A stretch of 7,809 bases of DNA from a bacterium (lineage in GTDB: Bacteria > CBDUZB01 > JAGLHV01). The notes below the pieces were generated by a model. The model was not told where the DNA came from. It worked only from the letters and a program-made list of their open reading frames with translations, and made no database searches. This document shows, one piece after another, positions 1 to 5,362 of the stretch; positions within the stretch are counted from its first letter, which is position 1; every line of letters starts with the position of its first letter. The position numbers and the translations under genes were made by a program. The stretch is from contig JAGLYT010000070.1 in assembly GCA_023132075.1 (NCBI GenBank), positions 1 through 7,809 of the forward strand, in the 5' to 3' direction.

Positions 1-114
1 AAAACCCCGGTATTTCCTATTCGGCTTGATTGGGGATATGGTTTAAACCATAAAGATTCGGTTCCGACTTCTAATCGTCATCAATGGTATTTTACTATTG
101 GCCAGGTTTTTTAA
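1..114 (+). CDS. bamA: BamA outer-membrane assembly factor, C-terminal end only (partial)
   Basis: Frame 1 is open from the first base to a TAA at 112-114 and encodes the last 37 residues of a protein that begins upstream of the window. The residues TPVFPIRLDWGYGLN match the conserved segment near the end of BamA/Omp85 barrels (typically PIRLDYGYPLN). The chain ends WYFTIGQVF, with alternating aromatic residues and a terminal Phe, which is the standard C-terminal beta-signal of an outer-membrane barrel. BamA is the core of the complex that folds beta-barrel proteins into the outer membrane. Its position directly before an ompH/skp gene and lpxD is the classic bamA-skp-lpxD order of many diderm bacteria, which supports the call. 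Only the last one or two strands are visible, so nothing can be said about the POTRA domains. Confidence 0.9.
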   Translation, partial: KTPVFPIRLDWGYGLNHKDSVPTSNRHQWYFTIGQVF

Positions 115-200
115 ATCAATTTGTAAGTTGTTGTTTGTAATATCTAATTTATTACTGTTTGTTTTTAATTAGTTTTATTAGGCAGTTAATTTTTTGTTTC

Positions 201-229
201 GCTTGCCTCGCCAGTCTGTTATGGCGGGG
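201..229. repeat. GC-rich hairpin repeat, short copy
   Basis: A GC-rich island in the AT-rich gap between bamA and ompH. Bases 206-213 pair with 222-229 in an 8-bp stem (one G-T wobble) closing an 8-nt loop. The core CGCCAGTCTGTTATGGCGG at 209-227 recurs exactly at 5247-5265, and the preceding GCTTGCCT (201-208) recurs at 5214-5221. It follows the bamA stop by about 90 nt. A T-rich tract follows, but no clean run of T, so a role as a terminator is possible but not shown. Its recurrence in a second gap favours a dispersed repeat. Confidence 0.75.
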
Positions 230-256
230 ATTTAGTATTTATTTATTGTTTTTGTC

Positions 257-287
257 TATGGACTATCGACTGTGGACTATGGACTAT
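257..287. repeat. Degenerate 7-bp tandem repeat (TATGGAC)n
   Basis: Four consecutive heptamers, TATGGAC, TATCGAC, TGTGGAC and TATGGAC, followed by a partial TAT give about 4.4 units of 7 bp in the bamA-ompH gap. It is noncoding and lies 58 nt before the ompH start. No function can be read from the sequence. It may be a remnant of a variable short tandem repeat. Confidence 0.7.
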
Positions 288-312
288 TTTAGGATATTGG
301 GATTTAGGATTT
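288..312. repeat. Short direct repeat, TTTAGGAT twice at 15-bp period
   Basis: TTTAGGAT occurs at 288-295 and again at 303-310, directly after the heptamer tract and before the ompH ribosome binding site. The pair looks like a second degenerate repeat family in the same gap. With only two short copies in AT-rich DNA, chance is a real alternative. Confidence 0.35.
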
Positions 313-344
313 GTCTTTAAACAGATAGATAAGGGAGTGAAAAA

Positions 345-1028
345 ATGAATCGAAAGATTTTTTTATTATTATTTTCCATTTTCTATTTTTGCGTTAACAT
401 TTCGTTATATGGTTTGAATTTATCTTCGGATTATGAACGTATTGGATATGTAGATATTAAAAAAGTTTTTAAAGAATTTCCTAAGACCAGGGAAGCTAAA
501 CAAAAATTAAAGGTAAAAATTAAACTAAAAAAAGAAGAGATAGAAAAACGAAAAGAAGAAATAAAAAAAGAAAAAGAGGAGATAGAAAAAGAGAGGGAAA
601 AGATAAAAAAAAGTGAAGCAAGAGAAAAAAGCACCGAATTTGATATCAAAAAGGGTACTGCCACTGTGGTAGGGATACAAAGCGAAAAAAAGAAGGAAGA
701 ATTAGAGCAGGATGAAATTCAAGAAATAACCGATGAATTTGAAGTTGAAAAAGATACTACAACAGTGGAAACAATAGAGGATAGGGAAATGCAGATTTTA
801 CATAAAGAAAAAGAATTGAAGGAATTTATCAAACAAACAAAAAAAGAAATTATTTCCCGGGATAAGGACTATGTTGAAACAGTATTAGAGATGATTTATG
901 ATGTAATAGAAAAGGTTGGACATGAAGAGGGAATTAGTATAATTTTAGATAAAAAAGAAATTCTTTATGGAAAAGAAGTGCTGGATATTACCGATAAAGT
1001 ATTAGAAAGGCTAAAGAGGCAAAAATGA
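345..1028 (+). CDS. Skp/OmpH-family periplasmic chaperone with an expanded middle region
   Basis: A 227-residue secreted protein of the Skp/OmpH family, which holds unfolded outer-membrane proteins in the periplasm on their way to BamA. The ATG follows GGGAG (333-337) at 7 nt. Residues 1 to about 23-28 form a signal peptide (NRK, then a long hydrophobic run), though no clean cleavage site is evident. The family N-terminal motif [11 protein letters not shown] is at 32-42. The C-terminal core includes [14 protein letters not shown] (196-209) and the family ending [10 protein letters not shown] (214-223), which resembles the usual DiTdevlk-L. Between them is a highly charged helix (50-95), an insert (about 96-147) and a second helix (about 150-192). 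Typical members have about 160-180 residues, so this one is some 50 longer, mostly in the insert. The insert contains two similar segments, [14 protein letters not shown] (98-111) and [14 protein letters not shown] (131-144). Its 3' end overlaps lpxD by 4 nt (ATGA), which suggests translational coupling. Confidence 0.85.
   Translation: MNRKIFLLLFSIFYFCVNISLYGLNLSSDYERIGYVDIKKVFKEFPKTREAKQKLKVKIKLKKEEIEKRKEEIKKEKEEIEKEREKIKKSEAREKSTEFDIKKGTATVVGIQSEKKKEELEQDEIQEITDEFEVEKDTTTVETIEDREMQILHKEKELKEFIKQTKKEIISRDKDYVETVLEMIYDVIEKVGHEEGISIILDKKEILYGKEVLDITDKVLERLKRQK
528..611 (+). repeat. Four in-frame 21-bp repeats encoding charged heptads in the Skp-like protein
   Basis: Codons 62-89 encode four successive heptads, [21 protein letters not shown] and EREKIKK, with Ile at the fifth position of each. 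The DNA is a purine-rich tract with several A runs of 5-7 bases. With one hydrophobic residue per heptad and alternating Glu/Lys, the peptide resembles a charged single alpha-helix or weak coiled coil, consistent with the arm helices of Skp. The period suggests growth by unit duplication, and A-rich tracts of this kind are prone to replication slippage. Confidence 0.75.
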
Positions 1029-2095
1029 GCAAAGAAAAATTGAGTTTTCCCTTAAAAGTAGAAGAAATTGCACAAATAATAAACGGAAAAGTAGAAGGAA
1101 GGAAAGAAATTGTCATAAATAATGTAACGGGATTAAAAGAGGCTGCAGAAGGAGATATTTCTTTTCTTTCTAATCCTAAATACATAGAAGATTTGCATAC
1201 AACAAGGGCATCGGCAATTATTGTTTCCCGGGATTTAAAACCCATAAATGATAAAACTATAATAAGAGTGAAAAATCCTTACTTTGCTTTCTCGCAGGTT
1301 TTAAATATTGTTTTCCTATCAAAACAAAATTATATTGCCAGAGAGGTTCATAAAACCTGTTTAATCGGGAAGGGTGTTACTTTAGGTAAAAATGTTGCTG
1401 TTGGAGCTTATTGTGTAATTGAGGATAATGTAGAAATTGGGGAAAATACGATTATTTATCCCGGATGTTATATTGGAGTGGGAAGTAAAATTGGGGCTAA
1501 TTCGTTGATTTATGCCAACGTAACCGTCAGGGAAGAAGTATACATTGGAAATAAAGTAATTATCCATTGTGGAGCGGTAATTGGAAACGATGGATTCGGA
1601 TTTGTTCCGTTTGAGGAAAAACATCATAAAATTCCTCAAATAGGAAAAGTAGTGCTTGAAGATGAAGTAGAAGTTGGGGCAAATACTACTATTGACCGTG
1701 CTACTTGTGGAGTTACCCATATTGGTCAGGGGACGAAAATAGATAATCTGGTTCAAATCGCTCACAATGTGAAGATTGGAAAAAATTGTTTTGTTGTAGC
1801 ACAGGTAGGTATATCAGGGAGTACCGAAATAGGGAACAATGTTACTTTAGCCGGTCAGGCAGGATTGGTGGGACATATTAGTGTTGGGGATAAGGTTGTT
1901 GTTGGGGCACAAGCAGGGGTAACGCATAGTATTCCGAAACATACGGTAGTTTCCGGATATCCGGCCAGGCCACACCAAAAAGCAAAAAAAATATATGCCT
2001 TGATGCAGAAATTACCGGATATGTATAAAGAAATTCAGGAAATAAAGAAGATAATAAAGAAAGAACAAACACAAAATTTTAAGGAGGATAACTAA
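1025..2095 (+). CDS. lpxD: LpxD, UDP-3-O-acyl-glucosamine N-acyltransferase
   Basis: Encodes a 356-residue cytoplasmic acyltransferase that transfers a 3-hydroxyacyl chain from ACP to the 2-amine of UDP-3-O-acyl-glucosamine, the third step of lipid A synthesis. The N-terminal uridine-binding domain spans roughly 5-105 ([26 protein letters not shown]). A left-handed beta-helix of hexapeptide repeats follows at about 108-305 ([24 protein letters not shown]). GNDGFGFVP (187-195) and [12 protein letters not shown] (241-252) are LpxD signatures. His247 aligns with the catalytic histidine of E. coli LpxD (His239). The C-terminal 35 residues are a Lys/Glu-rich helix, in line with the helical extension of LpxD, and total length is slightly above the E. 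coli 341. The start overlaps the preceding stop as ATGA, with GAGG at 1016-1019 spaced 5 nt. LpxA is related, but the uridine-binding domain and position after skp identify LpxD. Confidence 0.96.
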   Translation: MSKEKLSFPLKVEEIAQIINGKVEGRKEIVINNVTGLKEAAEGDISFLSNPKYIEDLHTTRASAIIVSRDLKPINDKTIIRVKNPYFAFSQVLNIVFLSKQNYIAREVHKTCLIGKGVTLGKNVAVGAYCVIEDNVEIGENTIIYPGCYIGVGSKIGANSLIYANVTVREEVYIGNKVIIHCGAVIGNDGFGFVPFEEKHHKIPQIGKVVLEDEVEVGANTTIDRATCGVTHIGQGTKIDNLVQIAHNVKIGKNCFVVAQVGISGSTEIGNNVTLAGQAGLVGHISVGDKVVVGAQAGVTHSIPKHTVVSGYPARPHQKAKKIYALMQKLPDMYKEIQEIKKIIKKEQTQNFKEDN

Positions 2096-2099
2096 CGTA

Positions 2100-3428
2100 A
2101 TGGGACAACAAAAAACCATAGAAAGAGAAATTTCTTATTCGGGAATAGGCTTGCATACGGGAGTGAAAACAAAAATTAATTTTAAACCGGCTCCTCCTGA
2201 TTCGGGAATAAAATTTATACGTATTGATTTACCGGGTCAACCGGTAATTGAAGCAAATATTAGCAATGTGGTAGGAATTAAGAGAGGGACCACTATTGGT
2301 AAGGATGGGGTAGAAATACATACGGTAGAGCATTTAATGGCAGCGTTTTATGGATTGGGGATAGATAATTTAGTTATTGAGATTAATTCTAAAGAATTGC
2401 CGGTAGCGGATGGCAGTTCTTTGCCTTTTTTAGAAGTTTTAAAAAAAAGCGGGGTAAAAACTCAAAATGTTCCTAAAAAATATTTTGTTGTTAATCAGCC
2501 AATAGAGTTTTCCAAAGGGGATAAACAATTAGTTGTTCTGCCTTATGATGGGTTTAAAGTTAGTTGTACTATTGATTATAACCATCCTGTATTAAAAACA
2601 CAATTTTTTTCTTCCGTAATTACAGAAGAAAATTTTGAGCGGGAAGTTGCTTCTTCCCGCACATTTTGTTTTGATTATGAAATAGAGGAATTAAAAAAAC
2701 AGGGATTAGCCAGGGGAGGGACTCTGGAAAATGCAGTCGTGGTAGGCGAGAAAGGAATTCACAATAAAAATTTACGTTTCACTGATGAATTTGTTCGGCA
2801 CAAAGTATTGGATTTAATCGGTGATTTATATTTGCTGGGGAAGTGTTTAAAGGGACATGTTATTGCTATTAAATGCGGGCATCCCTCCAATATTGCTTTG
2901 GCTAAAAAAATAAATGAGTTTATGACATCTTCCCCTGTGTCTAAAGAAGTATCATCTTCTTCTATTCTGGAGATGCCGAAAAAACAAATTCCCGAAGGCA
3001 AGATTTTTGATATTAATGAAATCCAAAAACTAATTCCCCATCGGTATCCTTTTCTTTTTGTAGATAAGATTATAATAGTAGAGGAAAAAAAAGCGGTGGG
3101 TTTTAAAAATGTAACTATCAACGAAAATTTTTTTAACGGGCATTTCCCCGGTCATCCTATTATGCCGGGAGTGCTTATTGTCGAATCAATGGCTCAAGCC
3201 TCATGTGTTTTATTTTTAAGCCGTCCGGACCTAAGAAATAAAATAGCTTATTTTATGGCAATCAGAGAAGCAAAATTCAGAAGACCTGTTTTTCCGGGAG
3301 ATCAATTAAGATTGGAAGTGGAGATATTGAAAGCAAGGGCAAGAGGGGGCATTGTTAAGGGATTAGCTTATATTGGTGATAAGTTAGCTGCTGAAGCAGA
3401 GTTTATGTTTTCCCTGGTAGATAAATAG
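2100..3428 (+). CDS. lpxC-fabZ: LpxC-FabZ fusion: UDP-3-O-acyl-GlcNAc deacetylase / 3-hydroxyacyl-ACP dehydratase
   Basis: A 442-residue bifunctional protein. Residues 1 to about 275 are LpxC, the zinc-dependent deacetylase that commits sugar nucleotide to lipid A. GIGLHTG (15-21) and HTVEHLMAA (74-82) are diagnostic. Glu77 corresponds to the catalytic base, while His78, His234 and Asp238 (in RHKVLDLIGD) correspond to the zinc ligands of E. coli LpxC (His79, His238, Asp242). His261 lies in the conserved GHPSN region. A Ser/Pro/Lys-rich linker (about 276-302) leads to FabZ (303-442), the hotdog-fold dehydratase of fatty acid elongation. It shows LIPHRYPFLFVDKI (311-324) and NGHFPGHPIMPGVLIVE (346-362), with catalytic His348 and Glu362. 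All catalytic residues are present in both halves. The fusion is known from Bacteroidetes and several uncultivated diderm lineages. The ATG lies 4 nt after lpxD, and the strong AAGGAGG (2081-2087) sits an unusually long 12 nt upstream. No in-frame alternative start lies nearer. Confidence 0.96.
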   Translation: MGQQKTIEREISYSGIGLHTGVKTKINFKPAPPDSGIKFIRIDLPGQPVIEANISNVVGIKRGTTIGKDGVEIHTVEHLMAAFYGLGIDNLVIEINSKELPVADGSSLPFLEVLKKSGVKTQNVPKKYFVVNQPIEFSKGDKQLVVLPYDGFKVSCTIDYNHPVLKTQFFSSVITEENFEREVASSRTFCFDYEIEELKKQGLARGGTLENAVVVGEKGIHNKNLRFTDEFVRHKVLDLIGDLYLLGKCLKGHVIAIKCGHPSNIALAKKINEFMTSSPVSKEVSSSSILEMPKKQIPEGKIFDINEIQKLIPHRYPFLFVDKIIIVEEKKAVGFKNVTINENFFNGHFPGHPIMPGVLIVESMAQASCVLFLSRPDLRNKIAYFMAIREAKFRRPVFPGDQLRLEVEILKARARGGIVKGLAYIGDKLAAEAEFMFSLVDK

Positions 3429-3452
3429 TTGTTTTTCAAAGGAAATAGAATT

Positions 3453-3484
3453 GATCCTGAGAGACCGTAGGGAGTCGAAGGGTC
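3453..3484. repeat. Hairpin element of the CCTGAG...GTCGAAGGGTC type
   Basis: In the 173-nt gap between lpxC-fabZ and lpxA, GATCCT (3453-3458) pairs with AGGGTC (3479-3484; one G-T wobble), enclosing GACCGTAGGGAGTC. The sequence resembles dispersed CCTGAG...TCGAAGGGTC noncoding elements that I recall from many bacterial and metagenome-derived genomes. That likeness is from memory and has not been searched. No U tract follows, so it is not a convincing terminator. Confidence 0.5.
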
Positions 3485-3487
3485 GAG

Positions 3488-3531
3488 AGTTTAATTCCTT
3501 GCAGCTTGCTGCGACGTAGTTGATTTAAACT
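3488..3531. repeat. Nested inverted repeat around GCAGCTTGCTGC
   Basis: Outer arms AGTTTAA (3488-3494) and TTAAACT (3525-3531) are perfect inverted repeats. Inside them GCAG (3501-3504) and CTGC (3509-3512) form a small hairpin with loop CTTG, extendable by a few weaker pairs. The two-tier symmetry sits immediately after the hairpin at 3453-3484. It looks like a small palindromic element or an RNA structure in the intercistronic leader of lpxA. The sequence does not show which. Confidence 0.55.
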
Positions 3532-3585
3532 TTTCTTGCGTTTTTTCCGAACTAAACAAGTAAATTGCAATAAATTAAAAAGTGC

Positions 3586-3604
3586 AAAAAGGAGGCTGAA
3601 AGTG
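3586..3604 (+). promoter_or_regulatory. Ribosome binding site fixing the lpxA start at GTG 3602
   Basis: AAAAAGGAGG (3586-3595) ends 6 nt before GTG 3602-3604. The same frame is open upstream to a TTG at 3536, but that would add 22 basic residues with no LpxA likeness, starting just after the hairpin element. The GTG start gives MEIHKTALIHP, which matches the usual LpxA N-terminus. Confidence 0.85.
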
Positions 3605-4372
3605 GAAATTCACAAAACTGCTTTGATTCATCCTGACTCTGTCATAGGGGACGGGGTGAAAATAGGTAGTTATTCTATAATTGGGGCGAAGGTTAAAATC
3701 GGTAAAGGCACCGTTATCGGACCAAGGGTTGTAATTGAGGGGGATACACAGATAGGAGAAAATTGTGCTATCTATACGGGGGCGGTTATCGGGAGTATTC
3801 CTCAGGATTTGAAATATGGAGGAGAAGATACCAGGGTTATAATAGGAAATAATACGGTTATTCGGGAATATGTCACCGTTAATAAAGGTACTGTGTCTAC
3901 GGGTGAAACAAGAATCGGAGATAATTGTTTATTAATGGCTTATGTTCATGTTGCCCATGATTGTATTGTCGGTAATCGGGTAATATTGGCTAATGTAGTT
4001 ACTTTAGCCGGGCATGTAGTAATTGAAGATAGAGTTATTATCGGCGGGCTTACCGCTATACATCAGTTTGTCCGTATAGGTTTAATGGCAATTGTCGGGG
4101 GAGCGTCGCGTGTAAATAAGGATATTCCACCTTATTGTAAAGCCGTAGGGAACCCGATTAAATTGTTTGGATTAAATACTATAGGTTTACGAAGAGGAAA
4201 TTTTTCTTCTGATGTAAGAATGGAATTGAAAAGAATTTATAAAGTTTTTTTTCATTCTAAATTTAATACTACACAAGCATTGGAAATGCTTCAAAATGAA
4301 ACAAATCTTGGTGACGAAGTGAAATATTTTATTAAGTTTGTAAAAGAATCTAAAAGAGGAATATGTAAGTAA
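3602..4372 (+). CDS. lpxA: LpxA, UDP-N-acetylglucosamine acyltransferase
   Basis: Encodes a 256-residue cytoplasmic enzyme (E. coli 262) that transfers a 3-hydroxyacyl chain from ACP to the 3-position of UDP-GlcNAc, the first step of lipid A synthesis. Hexapeptide repeats forming a left-handed beta-helix fill about 1-185 (IGDGVKIGSYSIIG, IGKGTVIG). The helical C-terminal domain (about 187-256) starts at NPIKLFGLNTIGLRR. Signatures are IPQDLKY (66-72), IREYVTVNKGT (87-97), VHVAHDCIVGN (115-125) and IGGLTAIHQF (147-156). His119 aligns with catalytic His125 of E. coli. Gly167 aligns with Gly173, the acyl-chain ruler residue, and a Gly there predicts no block to a chain near C14. The GTG start is chosen on its ribosome binding site. 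The TAA stop overlaps the lpxI ATG by 1 nt. LpxD is excluded by the missing uridine-binding domain and by the LpxA-type C-terminus. Confidence 0.96.
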   Translation: MEIHKTALIHPDSVIGDGVKIGSYSIIGAKVKIGKGTVIGPRVVIEGDTQIGENCAIYTGAVIGSIPQDLKYGGEDTRVIIGNNTVIREYVTVNKGTVSTGETRIGDNCLLMAYVHVAHDCIVGNRVILANVVTLAGHVVIEDRVIIGGLTAIHQFVRIGLMAIVGGASRVNKDIPPYCKAVGNPIKLFGLNTIGLRRGNFSSDVRMELKRIYKVFFHSKFNTTQALEMLQNETNLGDEVKYFIKFVKESKRGICK

Positions 4373-5172
4373 TGAATAAGATAGGGATTATTGCCGGTAA
4401 TGGTAAATTTCCTTTTATTTTTGCACAGGAGGCGAAAAAAGGGGGAAAAGAATTAATAATTATTGCGTTGAAAGGGGAAGCGGATAGGAAAATAGAGGAA
4501 GTAGGTGATAAAGTCTATTGGATTAATATTGGGAACCTGAGTAAATTGATAAAAACTTTGAAGGAAGAAAACGTAAAAGAAGCTGTAATGGCCGGACAGG
4601 TAAAGCATACGCGGTTGTTTACTGAAATAAAATTAGATTTTCATGCAATTAAGTTATTGGGTAAAATAAAGAATAAAAAAACCGATTCGATTTTGGGGGC
4701 AGTGGCGCAGGAATTGGAAAGAGAAGGAATTAAATTACTTAATTCTACTCTTTTTTTATCTTCTCTTCTTCCTAAAAAAGGAGTTCTTACAAAAAGTCAT
4801 CCTACAGGAGAAGAAAAAAAGGATATTAAGTTTGGCTTTGAAATTGCAAAAAAAATTGCAGGGCTGGATATTGGCCAGACGGTAATAGTTAAAAATAGAT
4901 GCGTTTTAGCCGTAGAAGCTTTAGAAGGAACGAATGAATGTATTTTTCGGGGGAGTCAATTAGGCAGAGAAGGAGTGGTAGTCGTAAAGGTGTCTAAACC
5001 CGAGCAGGACATGCGTTTTGATGTGCCGGTAATCGGGATAAAGACAGTAGAGGTTTTAATTGAAGCGAAGGCGTCTGTTCTGGCTATCGAAGAAAATAAA
5101 ACTTTAATTTTTGATAGAGAGGAAGTTGTTTCTTTAGCCGATAAAGCGAATATAAGTATTGTGGTAATATAA
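4372..5172 (+). CDS. lpxI: LpxI, UDP-2,3-diacylglucosamine pyrophosphatase (DUF1009)
   Basis: Encodes a 266-residue cytosolic or membrane-peripheral hydrolase that cleaves UDP-2,3-diacylglucosamine to lipid X and UMP. It is the alternative to LpxH known from Caulobacter and many other diderms, and unrelated to it in fold. Family features are GIIAGNGKFP (5-14), MAGQVKHTRLF (73-83) and DSILGAVAQELEREGI (105-120) in the N-terminal domain. The C-terminal domain has DIGQTVIVKN (166-175), AVEALEGTNE (180-189) and KPEQDMRFDVPVIGIKT (209-225). The QDxRFDxP aspartates lie in the region holding the essential metal-linked Asp of Caulobacter LpxI, but I cannot say which one it is without alignment. There are no membrane segments. 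It overlaps lpxA by 1 nt (TAATG), so the two are probably coupled. Its place among lpxA, lpxB and msbA fits the role. No calcineurin-like LpxH or LpxG is in the window. Confidence 0.93.
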   Translation: MNKIGIIAGNGKFPFIFAQEAKKGGKELIIIALKGEADRKIEEVGDKVYWINIGNLSKLIKTLKEENVKEAVMAGQVKHTRLFTEIKLDFHAIKLLGKIKNKKTDSILGAVAQELEREGIKLLNSTLFLSSLLPKKGVLTKSHPTGEEKKDIKFGFEIAKKIAGLDIGQTVIVKNRCVLAVEALEGTNECIFRGSQLGREGVVVVKVSKPEQDMRFDVPVIGIKTVEVLIEAKASVLAIEENKTLIFDREEVVSLADKANISIVVI

Positions 5173-5181
5173 AGATGGTGC

Positions 5182-5288
5182 ATTGGTTATATTGGTTTCA
5201 ATTAGTTTAAATTGCTTGCCTGTCCGCCAGTCCGTAAGGCGGGTCTCGCCAGTCTGTTATGGCGGAGTTTAGATTGGTTTTATTGGTT
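5182..5288. repeat. Degenerate ATTGGTT repeats flanking a GC-rich hairpin insert
   Basis: In the lpxI-gfo gap, ATTGGTT (5182), ATTGGTT (5191), ATTAGTT (5201) and ATTGCTT (5211) follow one another at 9-10 bp. After the GC-rich hairpins the motif resumes as ATTGGTT at 5273 and 5282. The hairpin unit thus lies inside a short degenerate tandem array. The layout would fit insertion of the hairpin into a pre-existing array. No reading frame of significance is present here. Confidence 0.6.
5214..5265. repeat. GC-rich double-hairpin repeat, long copy
   Basis: GCTTGCCT (5214-5221) is followed by two similar hairpins. The first is CCGCC/GGCGG (5224-5228 with 5238-5242) and the second CGCCA/TGGCG (5247-5251 with 5260-5264). 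The second is identical over 19 bp to the core at 209-227. The short copy lacks exactly the 25 nt at 5222-5246. The first hairpin is a diverged copy of the second, so this looks like tandem duplication within a repeat family, or partial deletion in the other copy. No U tract follows. Confidence 0.75.
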
Positions 5289-5349
5289 AAAGGATAACAG
5301 ACAAAAACAACTAACAATTGACAGGCAATTATAAGTTAAAGAATAAAAT

Positions 5350-5362
5350 GGAGAAAAAAGTG
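5350..5362 (+). promoter_or_regulatory. Ribosome binding site favouring a GTG start for the Gfo/Idh gene
   Basis: GGAG (5350-5353) lies 6 nt before GTG 5360-5362, the same spacing as for lpxA. The alternative ATG at 5348 overlaps this GGAG and has no Shine-Dalgarno sequence of its own. A further in-frame TTG at 5318 adds an unconserved basic leader. The choice between 5348 and 5360 changes only four residues. Confidence 0.6.

Noticed and set aside
121-150. TTGTAA ... TAATTT as a promoter in the bamA-ompH gap.
   Set aside because: Both boxes are poor matches, and such matches are expected often in AT-rich DNA.
206-250. Rho-independent terminator after bamA formed by the 206-229 hairpin.
   Set aside because: The stem is adequate, but the following bases are mixed A/T/G rather than a T run, and the same hairpin recurs within the cluster at 5247-5265. 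Dispersed repeat is the better call.
98-344. CRISPR-like or tRNA-like structure in the bamA-ompH gap.
   Set aside because: The tandem unit is only 7 bp with no spacers, and no cloverleaf or CCA-adjacent acceptor stem can be drawn.
431-664. Minus-strand open frames opposite ompH, lpxD, lpxC-fabZ, lpxI, the oxidoreductase and lpxB.
   Set aside because: All lie antisense to well-supported genes, are rich in Ser/Phe/Ile as expected from reading AT-rich or purine-rich coding strands backwards, and show no recognisable domain.
3536-3601. Extended lpxA N-terminus from TTG 3536.
   Set aside because: The 22 extra residues are basic and not LpxA-like, there is no ribosome binding site at 3536, and a strong GGAGG precedes GTG 3602.
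5174-5209. Short frame MVHWLYWFQLV after lpxI.
   Set aside because: Eleven codons inside the ATTGGTT repeat, with no ribosome binding site and no support as a gene.
5318-5347. TTGACA (5318-5323) with AATAAA (5342-5347) as a sigma-70 promoter for the oxidoreductase gene; also AATTG-ACAGG-CAATT (5316-5330) as an operator.
   Set aside because: The -35 match is perfect, but the -10 is only 4 of 6 at 18 nt and transcription would begin between the two candidate start codons, leaving no ribosome binding site. The 5-bp inverted repeat is too short in AT-rich DNA to claim as an operator.
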